Of a stretch of DNA of 42,695 bases, positions 6,425 through 14,899 are shown piece after piece. Under the pieces are notes generated by a model that did no database searches, was not told the origin of the DNA, and worked only from the letters and a program-made list of their open reading frames with translations. Source of the DNA: Lyngbya sp. CCAP 1446/10 (GTDB lineage Bacteria > Cyanobacteriota > Cyanobacteriia > Cyanobacteriales > Microcoleaceae); NCBI RefSeq assembly GCF_026130175.1, contig NZ_JAIGNI010000057.1:32001-74695 (forward strand), read 5' to 3'. The stretch's first letter is position 1. Each line of letters opens with the position of its first letter. The position numbers and the translations under genes are program-made.

Positions 6425-8635
6425 ATGTTAAAGAACATCCCTTTGATCGGCAAAATGCCATTATTCGGACAAGTAAACAGATTTAAAAAATACCAGGTTG
6501 TAATCCAGCAGAGTGAAGAAGACTGCGGGGCGGCTTGTTTGGCTTCGATCGCCAAATTTTACGGACAGAATTTTACTATTAGTCGTTTGCGAGAATGTGC
6601 CGGCACTGGTCAAAAGGGGACGACTCTGCTGGGCTTGAAGCAAGGCGCTGAGGCGGTGGGCTTTAATGCTCGATCGGTGCGAGCAGCCGCTGCTATTTTA
6701 GACAAAATTGACGAAGCACCTTTGCCGGCAATTATTCACTGGAGCGGTTATCATTGGGTTGTTTTGTACGGAAAGCAGGGCGACAAATATGCGATCGGCG
6801 ATCCGGCTGTCGGTATGCGCTATATTTCCAAAGAAGAATTAGCGGCAGGTTGGACAGATTGGCTGTGCTTGCTAGTAGACCCAGATCCCGATCGATTTTT
6901 TGCCGAAGCAGACGGTCAACCGCCCGCCAATTCAGTACAAAAATGGATGCGCCGGGTTTGGATTTACCGCCAGCTTTTAATGGAAGCACTGTTGCTGAAT
7001 ATGGTGTTGGGTTTGCTGTCAATTTCTTCGCCTTTTCTCGTACAACTGCTCACCGACGACATTTTGGTACGGGGCGACACGCAACTTTTGGCAAGTGTGG
7101 CGATCGCAGTTATAGTTATGAACCTATTTAGCAGCAGTTTGGGATTAGTACAATCAAACTTGATTGCTCAATTTTCCCAGCGTTTAGAGTTGGGATTGGT
7201 GATGGAATTCGGGCGTAAATTCCTGCGATTGCCTTTGAGCTTTTACGAAACCAGACGCAGCGGCGAAATTGTCAGTAGATTACAAGATATCCAAGAAATC
7301 AATAAATTAGTTTCTCAATTTGCTATCAGCTTGCCCAGTCAATTTTTTATAGCTGTAGTTTCTTTTGTTTTCATGTTATTTTACAGCAAGGAACTGACGC
7401 TGGCAGCTACAGTTATCGCTGTGTTCATGACTGCCTCTACAGTAGTTTTTCTGCCCGTATTGCAGCAAAAGACGCGGAATTTATTTGTACTAGAAGCAGA
7501 AACTCAAGGCGTTTTAGTAGAAACCTTTAAAGGCGCGCTGACTGTCAAAACTACTAGCAGCGCCCAGCAACTTTGGGAAGAATTTCAAAGCCGCTTCGGT
7601 CGCTTAGCGAGTCTTACTTTTCGGACTACACAAATTGGCATTCTCAACAATATTTTTTCTGGTTTTATTGCTTCAGCGGGCAGCATTACCCTGCTGTGGT
7701 TGGGCAGCGGTTTGGTGATTGACAAGGTATTGAGTATTGGTCAGTTGCTAGCCTTTATTAGCATGAATCAAAACGTTACTACTTGGGTGACTTCCTTGGT
7801 CGAATGTACTGATGAAATGGCTCGCGTCCAGACAGCAACTCAACGGCTTTCGGAAGTTATAGACGCTGAGCCGGAAAGTAAAAGCGATATTAATAAACCT
7901 GTGGTAACGCTTCAAGACCGCGACGAGATTGTTTGCAAGAGTGTTAATTTTCACTACCCAGGCAGACTTGACTTACTGGAAAATTTCTCTGTGACGTTTC
8001 CCGGCGGTCAAGCAATTGCTTTAATCGGTTATTCTGGTTGCGGAAAAAGTACGCTAGCTAAGGTAATTGCTGGTCTGTATCCGCTGCAATCTGGTAATGT
8101 GAGAATTGGCGGTTACAACTTGCAGGATTTGTCTCTCGACTGTCTCAGACAGCAGGTGGTTCTTGTTCCCCAAGAAGCGCATTTCTGGAGCAGATCGATT
8201 CTAGATAATTTTCATTTGGGCAGTCCTGATGCCAGCTTTGAACAGATTGTGAAAGTGTGTAAAATTGCGGGGGCTGACGAATTTATCAGTCAATTACCTG
8301 ATAAGTATCAAACTGTTTTAGGGGAGTTTGGAGCGAATATTTCTGGGGGACAAAGACAGAGATTGGCGATCGCCCGCGCCATTCTCAACAACCCGCCAGT
8401 ATTGATTTTAGATGAATCTACCGCAGGGCTAGACCCCGCCAGCGAGGCGGAAGTTTTGGAAAATTTGCTGATGTACCGGCACGGGAAAACCACGATTTTT
8501 ATCAGTCACAGGCCGCGAGTGATCGATCGCGCCGATTGGATTATCATGTTAGAACGCGGCAGGTTGAAACTGCAAGGATCTGCGGCTAAATTGCGATCCG
8601 TTCCCGGAGATCATTTAGAGTTTTTGCATCCTTAA
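6425..8635 (+). CDS. C39-peptidase-containing ABC transporter (PCAT)
   Basis: A 736-aa bifunctional exporter that cuts double-glycine leaders and pumps the mature peptide across the inner membrane. The N-terminal C39 protease has the catalytic Cys in EEDCGAACL (Cys34), His in GYHWVV (~110) and Asp in IGDPA (~126). A six-helix ABC membrane domain follows (roughly residues 180-460). The ATPase has Walker A GYSGCGKST (535-543), signature ISGGQRQR, Walker B LILDEST and the H-loop ISHRP. All key residues are present. It lies directly downstream of four leader-peptide genes and is divergent from the HlyD adaptor, together forming a complete inner-membrane export system. Substrate specificity is inferred from the matching leaders. 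Confidence 0.95.
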   Translation: MLKNIPLIGKMPLFGQVNRFKKYQVVIQQSEEDCGAACLASIAKFYGQNFTISRLRECAGTGQKGTTLLGLKQGAEAVGFNARSVRAAAAILDKIDEAPLPAIIHWSGYHWVVLYGKQGDKYAIGDPAVGMRYISKEELAAGWTDWLCLLVDPDPDRFFAEADGQPPANSVQKWMRRVWIYRQLLMEALLLNMVLGLLSISSPFLVQLLTDDILVRGDTQLLASVAIAVIVMNLFSSSLGLVQSNLIAQFSQRLELGLVMEFGRKFLRLPLSFYETRRSGEIVSRLQDIQEINKLVSQFAISLPSQFFIAVVSFVFMLFYSKELTLAATVIAVFMTASTVVFLPVLQQKTRNLFVLEAETQGVLVETFKGALTVKTTSSAQQLWEEFQSRFGRLASLTFRTTQIGILNNIFSGFIASAGSITLLWLGSGLVIDKVLSIGQLLAFISMNQNVTTWVTSLVECTDEMARVQTATQRLSEVIDAEPESKSDINKPVVTLQDRDEIVCKSVNFHYPGRLDLLENFSVTFPGGQAIALIGYSGCGKSTLAKVIAGLYPLQSGNVRIGGYNLQDLSLDCLRQQVVLVPQEAHFWSRSILDNFHLGSPDASFEQIVKVCKIAGADEFISQLPDKYQTVLGEFGANISGGQRQRLAIARAILNNPPVLILDESTAGLDPASEAEVLENLLMYRHGKTTIFISHRPRVIDRADWIIMLERGRLKLQGSAAKLRSVPGDHLEFLHP

Positions 8636-8680
8636 ACAAGTTATAGTTAGTTGACAATCAATACGGTTCAATAAGATAAG

Positions 8681-8895
8681 ACGGCGGTTGAAACCGCGCC
8701 TACACAAACAAAGTCCGCCTCCGCGGACTGAAGAGAATAAGGTAATTTTAACCGCATACTCTTCATCTTCAACCCGCGGAGGCGGGTTTTGTTTGTATCG
8801 ACGCGGTTTCTAACCGCCCGGTATTTTTATCATCTTCAACCCGCGGAGGCGGGTTTTGTTTGTATCGACGCGGTTTCTAACCGCCCGGTATTCTT
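8681..8895. repeat. REP-like repeats, cluster 2 (with a 67-bp tandem duplication)
   Basis: This fills the space between the convergent ends of the transporter and cimA. It contains GGCGGTTGAAACCGCG, the AACCCGCGGAGGCGGGTT palindrome, and two near-identical 67-bp units starting at 8764 and 8831. It may serve as a bidirectional transcript end. Confidence 0.88.
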
Positions 8896-8897
8896 AA

Positions 8898-10511
8898 TTA
8901 ATGAACCCGACAAACCAAAGGAATCGCCTCTTGATTGTCCAGCACCAAACCATACTCCAAACCTTCAACAACCGCCTGACAAGAAGCATCCAAAATATTA
9001 GTAGAAACCCCTACAGTTGTCCACCGCTGCTGGCGGTTGCTCGATTCCAATAAAACGCGAGTTTTAGCAGAAGTACCCGCACCAGAGTCGAGAATTCGCA
9101 CTTTGTAGTCTGTTAGATAAAAATGTGCAATCGCCGGATAAAAATTCACCAAAGCTTTCCGCAAAGCCGAATCCAAAGCGGAAACCGGGCCGTTTCCTTC
9201 CGCACATTCCAGAATATTTGTACCGTTGACTGACAATTTGACAGTTGCTAAAGCCGTACAATCTTCGCCAACCTTATCGCAGTGTACTTGAAATCCCTTA
9301 ATTTCAAACCACCGCTGGCGCTGTTCCAAAGCCTCCCGCATCAACAATTCAAAACTCGCCTCAGCGCCTTCAAATTGATATCCTTGACTTTCCAAAGCTT
9401 TTAATTTTTCCAGAATTTGGCGGCAAGCAGGGTTTTTGCGATCGAGCTCAATCCCAAAAGTCTTAGCCTTCGCCAAAACATTACTCAAACCAGCTTGATC
9501 CGAAATCACAATTCGCCGGATATTGCCGATTTTTTCAGGTTCCAAATGTTCGTAAGTTAAGGGATTTTTTTCAACCGCCGATACGTGAATTCCGCCCTTG
9601 TGAGCAAAGGCCGAAAGACCAACAAAAGGAGCATGATCATCGGGAGCGAGATTGACAATTTCGCTGACAGATCGACTGACTTGAGTTAATTTTGCTAACT
9701 GTTCATTTTGAATACAATCATAACCTAACTTTAGCTGAAAATTAGGAATCAATGAACACAAATTAGCATTGCCGCAGCGTTCGCCGTAACCGTTAATAGT
9801 TCCCTGTACCATTTTCACGCCTTCTTGCACAGCAGCCAAAGCATTAGCAACCGCAACTCCAGAGTCGTTATGAGTGTGAATTCCTAAGTGTAAAAATGTT
9901 GTACTTTTTGTTGCTAAAAATGCTAAAACATCGCGAACTACTTGAGTTACTTCGTGGGGTAAAGTGCCGCCGTTAGTATCGCAAAGCACCAGCCATTCTG
10001 CACCGGCCTCCGCCGCCGCTGCTAAAGTTTGAAGAGCATAATCGGGATTGTATTTGTAGCCATCAAACCAGTGTTCAGCATCGTAAATAACGCGCCTTCC
10101 CTGGCTCCGCAAATATTCAATGGTATCTTGAATCATCGCCAAATTTTCATCTAGGGTCGTTTTCAAACCTTCAATAACGTGCAAATCCCACGACTTACCA
10201 AACAGTGTTACCCAACGAGTACCGGCCGACAAAATAGGCTGCAACATTTCATCATTGGCTGCGGTTTTTCCCGGCCGCCTAGTGGAACAAAAAGCTACAA
10301 CTTCTGCTTGAGTTAGTGGCTGTTCTTTGAGCCGCCAAAAAAACTGTACGTCTTTAGGATTAGCTCCCGGCCAGCCGCCTTCTATAAAGGGAATTCCTAA
10401 ACTGTCTAACTGACGGGCAATTCGCAGTTTGTCTTCGAGAGATAGAGACAGTCCTTCGCACTGAGCGCCGTCTCGCAGCGTGGTATCGTAGATCCAGAGC
10501 CGATTTGTCAT
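8898..10511 (-). CDS. cimA: (R)-citramalate synthase
   Basis: Condenses pyruvate and acetyl-CoA to citramalate, the threonine-independent entry to isoleucine synthesis known in several cyanobacteria. The 537-aa protein has the DRE-TIM HMGL-like barrel: DTTLRDGAQCEG at the N-terminus (catalytic Arg and metal Asp), LCDTNGGTLPHE, and HTHNDSGVAVANA with the metal-binding His pair. A C-terminal LeuA-type dimerisation/allosteric domain follows (~400-530). Length and the EGGWPGANPKD segment fit the CimA subfamily rather than LeuA, which is why I prefer it over 2-isopropylmalate synthase. It is divergent from the ferredoxin gene at 10629, with a ~117-bp AT-rich spacer. Confidence 0.92.
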   Translation of the reverse strand: MTNRLWIYDTTLRDGAQCEGLSLSLEDKLRIARQLDSLGIPFIEGGWPGANPKDVQFFWRLKEQPLTQAEVVAFCSTRRPGKTAANDEMLQPILSAGTRWVTLFGKSWDLHVIEGLKTTLDENLAMIQDTIEYLRSQGRRVIYDAEHWFDGYKYNPDYALQTLAAAAEAGAEWLVLCDTNGGTLPHEVTQVVRDVLAFLATKSTTFLHLGIHTHNDSGVAVANALAAVQEGVKMVQGTINGYGERCGNANLCSLIPNFQLKLGYDCIQNEQLAKLTQVSRSVSEIVNLAPDDHAPFVGLSAFAHKGGIHVSAVEKNPLTYEHLEPEKIGNIRRIVISDQAGLSNVLAKAKTFGIELDRKNPACRQILEKLKALESQGYQFEGAEASFELLMREALEQRQRWFEIKGFQVHCDKVGEDCTALATVKLSVNGTNILECAEGNGPVSALDSALRKALVNFYPAIAHFYLTDYKVRILDSGAGTSAKTRVLLESSNRQQRWTTVGVSTNILDASCQAVVEGLEYGLVLDNQEAIPLVCRVH

Positions 10512-10628
10512 GGGGAGTTGGGAGAGAAAAATTGGTAATATATGACTTATTATATTAGATGAATTTATTGGAAATAAATGCGATAATATATAGGAAAATT
10601 AACATAAATCTAATTGGGGTGAATTGCT

Positions 10629-10967
10629 GTGGTTAAGGTACAAGCGCAAGGAAAAACATTTGAGTGCGATCGCGAATCGAATCTCCGTGAAGTTTTACTC
10701 AAAAACGGCATCGATCTCTACAACGGTAACGCCAAAGTCATCAACTGTCACGGGCTAGGCACTTGCGGCACCTGCGCCGTCAGCATCGAGGGTGAAGTTT
10801 CCGAGCCGGAGTGGCGCGAAAAAGCCAGACTTTCCCTTCCTCCCCATTCTTCGGCATCGAACCGCCGTTTGTCCTGCCAAACTAAGGTTTTAGGCGATAT
10901 TAAGGTGACAAAATATGACGGTTTTTGGGGCCAGGGCTCGGAGACTGTGTGGAAACCGCAAGCATAG
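10629..10967 (+). CDS. 2Fe-2S ferredoxin
   Basis: A 112-aa plant-type ferredoxin domain protein using a GTG start, with a G-rich ribosome-binding site (GGGG) ~10 bp upstream. The cluster ligands are visible as NCHGLGTCGTCAVS (three Cys) plus a distal Cys in RRLSCQTKV. This is the CX5CX2C...C pattern of adrenodoxin/plant-type folds. The C-terminus is slightly longer than in photosynthetic PetF and ends GSETVWKPQA. It stands alone and is divergent from cimA, and its electron-transfer partner is not indicated. The GTG start is chosen because the beta-strand MVKVQAQGKTFEC needs to begin there. Confidence 0.88.
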   Translation: MVKVQAQGKTFECDRESNLREVLLKNGIDLYNGNAKVINCHGLGTCGTCAVSIEGEVSEPEWREKARLSLPPHSSASNRRLSCQTKVLGDIKVTKYDGFWGQGSETVWKPQA

Positions 10968-10989
10968 ATTTTTTGCGGATGAAGGCTGA

Positions 10990-11083
10990 TAAGCTGTACT
11001 GCATTTAGATTGCATATTTCGGGCGGGCTAGGAGCATCGCCCCACCGAGAGTATGTAAAAATTGTGCAAAAATTCTAACTGTA
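10990..11083. repeat. Degenerate MITE-like repeat (family also at 13125 and 29755)
   Basis: The left end TAAGCTGTACTGCATTTAGA matches the intact copies; the right arm (TTGTGCAAAAATTC) is decayed. A TTG at 11062 that would extend thiO lies inside this decayed arm. Confidence 0.6.
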
Positions 11084-11157
11084 AGGTGCGAACACCAGCA
11101 CCTTACTCTCAAGAATGCCCAGAGGTAAAAAAAGCCAGAAAGTCCATAGAAAAGTCA

Positions 11158-12255
11158 ATGAATTCATCTCAAGATATTCTGATTATTGGCGGCGGAATTA
11201 TCGGCCTTTCCCTAGCAGTTGAACTGAAGTTGCGAGGGGCTTCTGTCGCCGTTCTCACCGCTGATTCTAAACAACCGACGGCGCGGGCGGCAGCCGGAAT
11301 GCTTGCCCCCCAAGCTGAACGAATTCCTCCTAGTCCGATGCTGGATTTGTGCTTGCAAAGTCGCTCCCTGTATGCTGCCTGGGTGGAACGGCTGGAAGAG
11401 ATTACGGGGTTGAAAACGGGGTATTGGCGATCGGGCATTCTCGCACCAGTCTGTCAAAATCAGCCTCAAGAACAGCCACATTTGTTAAACCTTAATTCTC
11501 ATTGGTTGGACAGAGATGCGATTCGCCAGCACCAGTTTGGATTGGGTGAAGAAGTAATCGGTGGTTGGTGGTATCCTGACGACGCTCAAGTTGACAACCG
11601 CGCTTTATTTCGGACACTTCAGACAGCAACTAAAGAATTGCAAATTGAGATTATTCAAGGCAGTGCAGCGGAAATTATTCGGCAGCAAAACCGAGTTTTG
11701 GGTGTTGAAACAACGGTAGGAAAATTGCAAGCTGACCATTATGTTTTGGCGACTGGAGCTTGGTCTGAGCAGTTATTGAATGTTCCTATTTTTCCCAGAA
11801 AGGGGCAAATGATGTCAGTATTCGTCCCAGAAAATTGTGGAATAACTCAGCCGCTACAAACAGTTTTATTCGGCACCGGTATTTATATTGTGCCGCGTCA
11901 AGATGGGAGAATTATTATTGGTGCAACTAGCGAAAATGTAGATTTCACTCCGGGAAATACTGCGGCGGGAATCCACAGCTTGCTAGCAGGAGCTATGCAG
12001 TTATATCCCGAATTACAAAATTATCCGATTCTAGAGTTTTGGTGGGGATTTCGCCCAGCAACGACCGATGAGTTGCCGATTTTGGGTGCAAGTGCTTGGG
12101 AGAATTTGACGCTGGCGACGGGGCATTATCGCAATGGCATTTTGTTGGCTCCGGTGACGGCTAAATTGTTGGCTGATTCGATTTGGAATCAAAAAATAGA
12201 TCCGTTATTGGCTGGTTTTAATTATGCGAGGTTTGCATCTTCAAAACTTACTTAA
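11158..12255 (+). CDS. thiO: Glycine oxidase (thiamine biosynthesis)
   Basis: FAD-dependent D-amino-acid-oxidase-family enzyme that oxidises glycine to iminoacetate (dehydroglycine), the substrate of ThiG in oxygenic thiazole synthesis. From the ATG at 11158 the protein is 365 aa and begins MNSSQDILIIGGGIIGLS, the dinucleotide-binding motif at its normal position. TARAAAGMLAPQAE is the typical ThiO segment, and the C-terminal GHYRNGILLAPVTAKLLAD closes the FAD site. The frame is open further upstream to a TTG at 11062, but that region is repeat-derived and would add 32 residues of non-homologous sequence. ThiG is encoded separately at 21964, not fused or adjacent. Confidence 0.9.
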   Translation: MNSSQDILIIGGGIIGLSLAVELKLRGASVAVLTADSKQPTARAAAGMLAPQAERIPPSPMLDLCLQSRSLYAAWVERLEEITGLKTGYWRSGILAPVCQNQPQEQPHLLNLNSHWLDRDAIRQHQFGLGEEVIGGWWYPDDAQVDNRALFRTLQTATKELQIEIIQGSAAEIIRQQNRVLGVETTVGKLQADHYVLATGAWSEQLLNVPIFPRKGQMMSVFVPENCGITQPLQTVLFGTGIYIVPRQDGRIIIGATSENVDFTPGNTAAGIHSLLAGAMQLYPELQNYPILEFWWGFRPATTDELPILGASAWENLTLATGHYRNGILLAPVTAKLLADSIWNQKIDPLLAGFNYARFASSKLT

Positions 12256-12268
12256 AGCTCTATTTGTA

Positions 12269-12285
12269 GGTGCGCAGTGCGCACC
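12269..12285. repeat. Short palindrome GGTGCGCAGTGCGCACC
   Basis: A 7-bp-arm hairpin just after thiO. The same cyanobacterial motif recurs at 35946-35962. It may act as a weak transcript-end structure. Confidence 0.6.
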
Positions 12286-12326
12286 TTACCGCGTTTATGT
12301 AGCGCGTAAAATCATTTTTCAGTAAA

Positions 12327-12800
12327 TCATGATTCGTCAGATTCCTGTTTTTTGGGTTGGTTCAATTCCCTGCATTTAGCGGAAGCCAAATCGTAAGCAT
12401 TTTGGTAATCTTTGCCGCCTAACATCACATCGCCGTAATATTCATAAGGTTGATTGCCGTAAACCGGTAGCGGGTCATCTTCTGGATAATCTTCTTTTGA
12501 CTCATCTAGAATTGCTTTGAGTTTCTTGATGCTCAATCGCTGGGCGGGAAAGTAATGAATGTCTTGAGCGCTGAAGCCGAGATGTGGGAAAGTTGGGTCA
12601 ACAATCCGCTCGTTGAGTTCAATCCAGCTATACTCGATGGGTTTGTACGGTGCTCCGGGTGCAGCTAAAAATCCTTGGATGTAGATTGCGCCTTCGGTGG
12701 TTAATGCTGCTTTGGAAGCGTTATCAAAGCAGTTTTTCCGGTTGCTTTTAATGCGAGTGGCGATTTCAATAGAAAGCGTCTCATCTAATAGTTCGCTCAT
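12327..12800 (-). CDS. Conserved-looking hypothetical protein (157 aa)
   Basis: I do not recognise this protein. It is soluble, with no signal peptide or membrane helix, acidic near its middle and tail (DESKEDYPEDD, KKQESDES), and contains an aromatic-rich segment YGNQPYEYYGDVMLGG. The N-terminal half includes IEIATRIKSNRKNCFDNA and GAIYIQGFLA. The consistent reading frame, ATG start and cyanobacterial codon use suggest a real gene. It converges on thiO and stands alone. No function is proposed. Confidence 0.7.
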   Translation of the reverse strand: MSELLDETLSIEIATRIKSNRKNCFDNASKAALTTEGAIYIQGFLAAPGAPYKPIEYSWIELNERIVDPTFPHLGFSAQDIHYFPAQRLSIKKLKAILDESKEDYPEDDPLPVYGNQPYEYYGDVMLGGKDYQNAYDLASAKCRELNQPKKQESDES

Positions 12801-12849
12801 AATCTCTTTTAGTTGCGTGTGCGATTAAATTGTAGCAAGTTAGAGCTCC

Positions 12850-12891
12850 GAACACAAAGAACGATCGCACTTGCGATCGCTCTTTGTGTTC
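12850..12891. repeat. Long palindrome with HIP1-like core
   Basis: Twenty-base arms (GAACACAAAGAACGATCGCA and its complement with one mismatch) around a 2-base loop, containing GCGATCGC. It sits upstream of the hypothetical gene at 12327-12800. It could be a protein-binding palindrome or a hairpin. Confidence 0.7.
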
Positions 12892-12998
12892 CCGTTTCCA
12901 GGAGTTGAGGCAAAATCCTCTCTGGTGGATGTTGTCTCAATTTTGGCTTTCCGGGGCGGTTTGTCACCTACGCAGGCGGTGTGATACTGGCTGGAAAG

Positions 12999-13100
12999 TC
13001 GATCGCCCGTATCACCCTCCCGGCGGATAAAAAGATTTTGGAGTCGCCGAATGTTTGAGAGTGCGATCGAGTTACAGCTTGGCCCCTTGTAGAACGGTCA
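12999..13100. repeat. Direct repeat A flanking the MAPEG/LuxR cassette
   Basis: This begins TCGATCGCCC and contains ATAAAAAG, GGAGTCGCC, TGCGATCGAGTT and CCCTTGT in the same order as 15199-15296. By eye identity is about 70% with a short gap. Apart from the repeats and palindrome listed, nothing coding is seen in 12801-13228. Confidence 0.65.
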
Positions 13101-13124
13101 TTTATTAAAACGAAATGAAGCGCA

Positions 13125-13227
13125 TAAGCTGTTGTGCATTTAAATTGTATGTTGAGGGCGGGCAGGATGCCCACCCCACAAGAGTGAAAATTTATTTTAC
13201 CATGCAATTTAAATGCTGATTAGCTTA
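13125..13227. repeat. MITE-like element, 103 bp
   Basis: The terminal inverted repeats TAAGCTGTTG..CATTTAAATTG and CAATTTAAATGCT...AGCTTA enclose a G-rich middle. It has the same length (103 bp) and ends as the copy at 29755-29857. It abuts the stop codon of the MAPEG gene. Confidence 0.75.
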
Positions 13228-13228
13228 C

Positions 13229-13657
13229 CTATGTAGCAAAGTGGCTAAGGGCTGCACGAATTGCGATGAACCACACCATGAGAGTTGAAAATAGGTACAG
13301 GTAGAACCGAAGCATGATCAGATTGAATGTACAATGAACGATGCTATGCAATGCGCGAAAGACAACGAAGATCCAAGCGGCATTCACATAAACTGCATCT
13401 ACCTGTTTCGTGATGAAGAGGTATAACACCAGCGCATAAAAGAGGACGGGAATCTCGAACAGGTTCTTGAGGTTATCTGATGGATTGGATACGTTTGGTG
13501 GCGATATCTGCGCCAGTGTACCAGGTACAGCCAGATCCTTCGGGTCGAGCTTTGTATTTGTGATGAAAGTGATACGGCGGATGTACATATACACCCAGAC
13601 TAAAAGTGTCAGAAACACCATTGCAAAGAAGGGGCTGAAAATTGCATTTTGCATCAT
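13229..13657 (-). CDS. MAPEG-family membrane protein
   Basis: A 142-aa integral membrane protein with four predicted helices: residues ~8-26 (FFAMVFLTLLVWVYMYI), ~68-82 (PVLFYALVLYLFIT), ~88-105 and ~115-135. FEIPVLFYAL and FRALHSIVHCTFN are the hallmarks of the MAPEG superfamily (membrane-associated proteins in eicosanoid and glutathione metabolism). Bacterial members may have glutathione-transferase or peroxidase activity, which is not shown for this one. It follows a small four-helix membrane gene 9 bp upstream, so the two are probably co-transcribed and controlled by the divergent LuxR-type regulator. Confidence 0.85.
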   Translation of the reverse strand: MMQNAIFSPFFAMVFLTLLVWVYMYIRRITFITNTKLDPKDLAVPGTLAQISPPNVSNPSDNLKNLFEIPVLFYALVLYLFITKQVDAVYVNAAWIFVVFRALHSIVHCTFNLIMLRFYLYLFSTLMVWFIAIRAALSHFAT

Positions 13658-13666
13658 TTATATCTC

Positions 13667-14089
13667 TCAAACTAAATCGTTCTGAAGATTGGCGGGCGAT
13701 AAAATCCGCCCTAGGCTATGTACAAGGCTTGAAGAAACAAAGAGTAATGTAAATCCAATCAGAGGATGCAGTACCTCTAAGTGAAAAGGACTCTTGAGAT
13801 GAATGGTCAAAAATTGTAGTCCCAGCATCACCGGTAGACTTGCGGTGAGACGTTGTATTTGGGGTGAGAATCGAGTGATGAGCGACCATCCCAGCAATAA
13901 TAATGACAGCCCACTATATCCTCGGACTAGCCAAACATGAATATCCCACCATGCAGGATTAACAAAGTAAGCTACTCCAACCGTTAACAATTGAGCAATC
14001 AAGCAGAGGTTAAAGACGACTGAAGTTGCATAAAAGCCGATCTGCATCGAACGGATGGGAGGGCGCTCAATTTCGGAATTGATGGTCAT
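13667..14089 (-). CDS. Four-helix hypothetical membrane protein
   Basis: A 140-aa protein with about four hydrophobic segments: SVVFNLCLIAQLLTVGVAYF, YSGLSLLLLGWSLI, LPVMLGLQFLTIHL and LIGFTLLFVSSSLVHSLG. It has charged residues only at the N-terminus and in short loops, and a conserved-looking WWDIHVWLVRGYSG loop. This layout resembles small DUF6220-like membrane proteins, but I cannot confirm the family. It lies 9 bp upstream of the MAPEG gene on the same strand and is divergent from the LuxR regulator, suggesting one regulated operon. Function unknown. Confidence 0.72.
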   Translation of the reverse strand: MTINSEIERPPIRSMQIGFYATSVVFNLCLIAQLLTVGVAYFVNPAWWDIHVWLVRGYSGLSLLLLGWSLITRFSPQIQRLTASLPVMLGLQFLTIHLKSPFHLEVLHPLIGFTLLFVSSSLVHSLGRILSPANLQNDLV

Positions 14090-14173
14090 GTGCAGTTATT
14101 TTTGATACTTTTGATAATATAAGCTGAGTAACTCAGCAATCATAGACCCCGATCGGGTACACTTTTTGCCAGC
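14090..14173. promoter_or_regulatory. Divergent promoter region with two palindromes
   Basis: Between the membrane operon and the LuxR gene lie GCTGAG-TAA-CTCAGC (14123-14137) and CCCGATCGGG (14148-14157). Upstream is an AT-rich TTGATA...GATAATATAA stretch that could hold promoter elements. These are candidate operators for the adjacent regulator; binding is inferred. Confidence 0.5.
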
Positions 14174-14899
14174 ATGACCATGACAAATTCCTTAAAGCAT
14201 ATATTTGAAGTAATTAATCAGGTCAAGAATGAACAAGATCTGCGATCGCAAGTCGTGCCGAAAATCGGTGAGTATTTTGCAGCTAAGCGATCGGGAGTCT
14301 TTTTCTTCGATCGACTGCCCTTGGTAAATAGCAATCTTCAGAAAACACTGCAAAATGGACTATCAATCGAACATAATCCTGTTGTACGTTATTTAGTAGA
14401 GCGTCATGCTCCCGTCCACGAAGCATTAGTAGCATCACCCAAGGTTTGGACTATGATTTGTCCTCGACCCGATCATTGGCACGTGATGGCGGGGCCGATT
14501 GTAAGCTGCGGTCAATTAGTGGGTGTATTGGGCTGCACTCGCGAACAGTCAATGCCTGCCTTTGATGCACAAAATCTAGCTGATTTGAGTGCCATCTGTT
14601 TGCACTTGTCTGTTTGGACTGCAACAGTGCGATCGCAATACCAACCTTTCAAAACCGATCGCTTAACGTCTCGTGAATTGCAAATTGCCGAGTTGGTTGC
14701 TTTGGGACGAACCAACGCAGAAATTGGGACTGAACTTTGGATTACTGAGAATTCTGTGAAGCAAGCTCTGAAGCGAATGTTCCGCAAGCTTGAGGTTTCA
14801 TCTCGCGCACAGATGGTTGCACAACTTTCTGCTACGAAACACCATTTGCCAAGTGTAAAACAGTCTCTATCTGATTTGGTACTCAACACTGACCAATAA
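14174..14899 (+). CDS. LuxR-family transcriptional regulator with GAF-like sensor domain
   Basis: A 241-aa regulator. Residues ~15-150 look like a GAF-type sensor (KIGEYFAAKRSGVFFFDR, later HVMAGPIVSCGQLVGVLGCTR). Residues ~165-225 are a LuxR/FixJ helix-turn-helix (LTSRELQIAELVALGRTNAE, then ENSVKQALKRMFRKL). There is no receiver domain, so it probably responds to a ligand or redox cue rather than a kinase. It is divergent from the MAPEG/membrane-protein pair with palindromes in the shared promoter region, which makes local control of that pair likely. The ATG at 14174 is followed by another Met two codons later; either could be used. Confidence 0.87.
   Translation: MTMTNSLKHIFEVINQVKNEQDLRSQVVPKIGEYFAAKRSGVFFFDRLPLVNSNLQKTLQNGLSIEHNPVVRYLVERHAPVHEALVASPKVWTMICPRPDHWHVMAGPIVSCGQLVGVLGCTREQSMPAFDAQNLADLSAICLHLSVWTATVRSQYQPFKTDRLTSRELQIAELVALGRTNAEIGTELWITENSVKQALKRMFRKLEVSSRAQMVAQLSATKHHLPSVKQSLSDLVLNTDQ

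Noticed and set aside
8898..10511. 2-isopropylmalate synthase or homocitrate synthase
   Set aside because: Length (537 aa), the EGGWPGANPKD segment and overall layout fit citramalate synthase better.
11062..11157. N-terminal extension of thiO from a TTG start
   Set aside because: The TTG lies in a decayed MITE-like repeat and the added residues are not part of the glycine oxidase fold; the ATG at 11158 gives the normal N-terminus.
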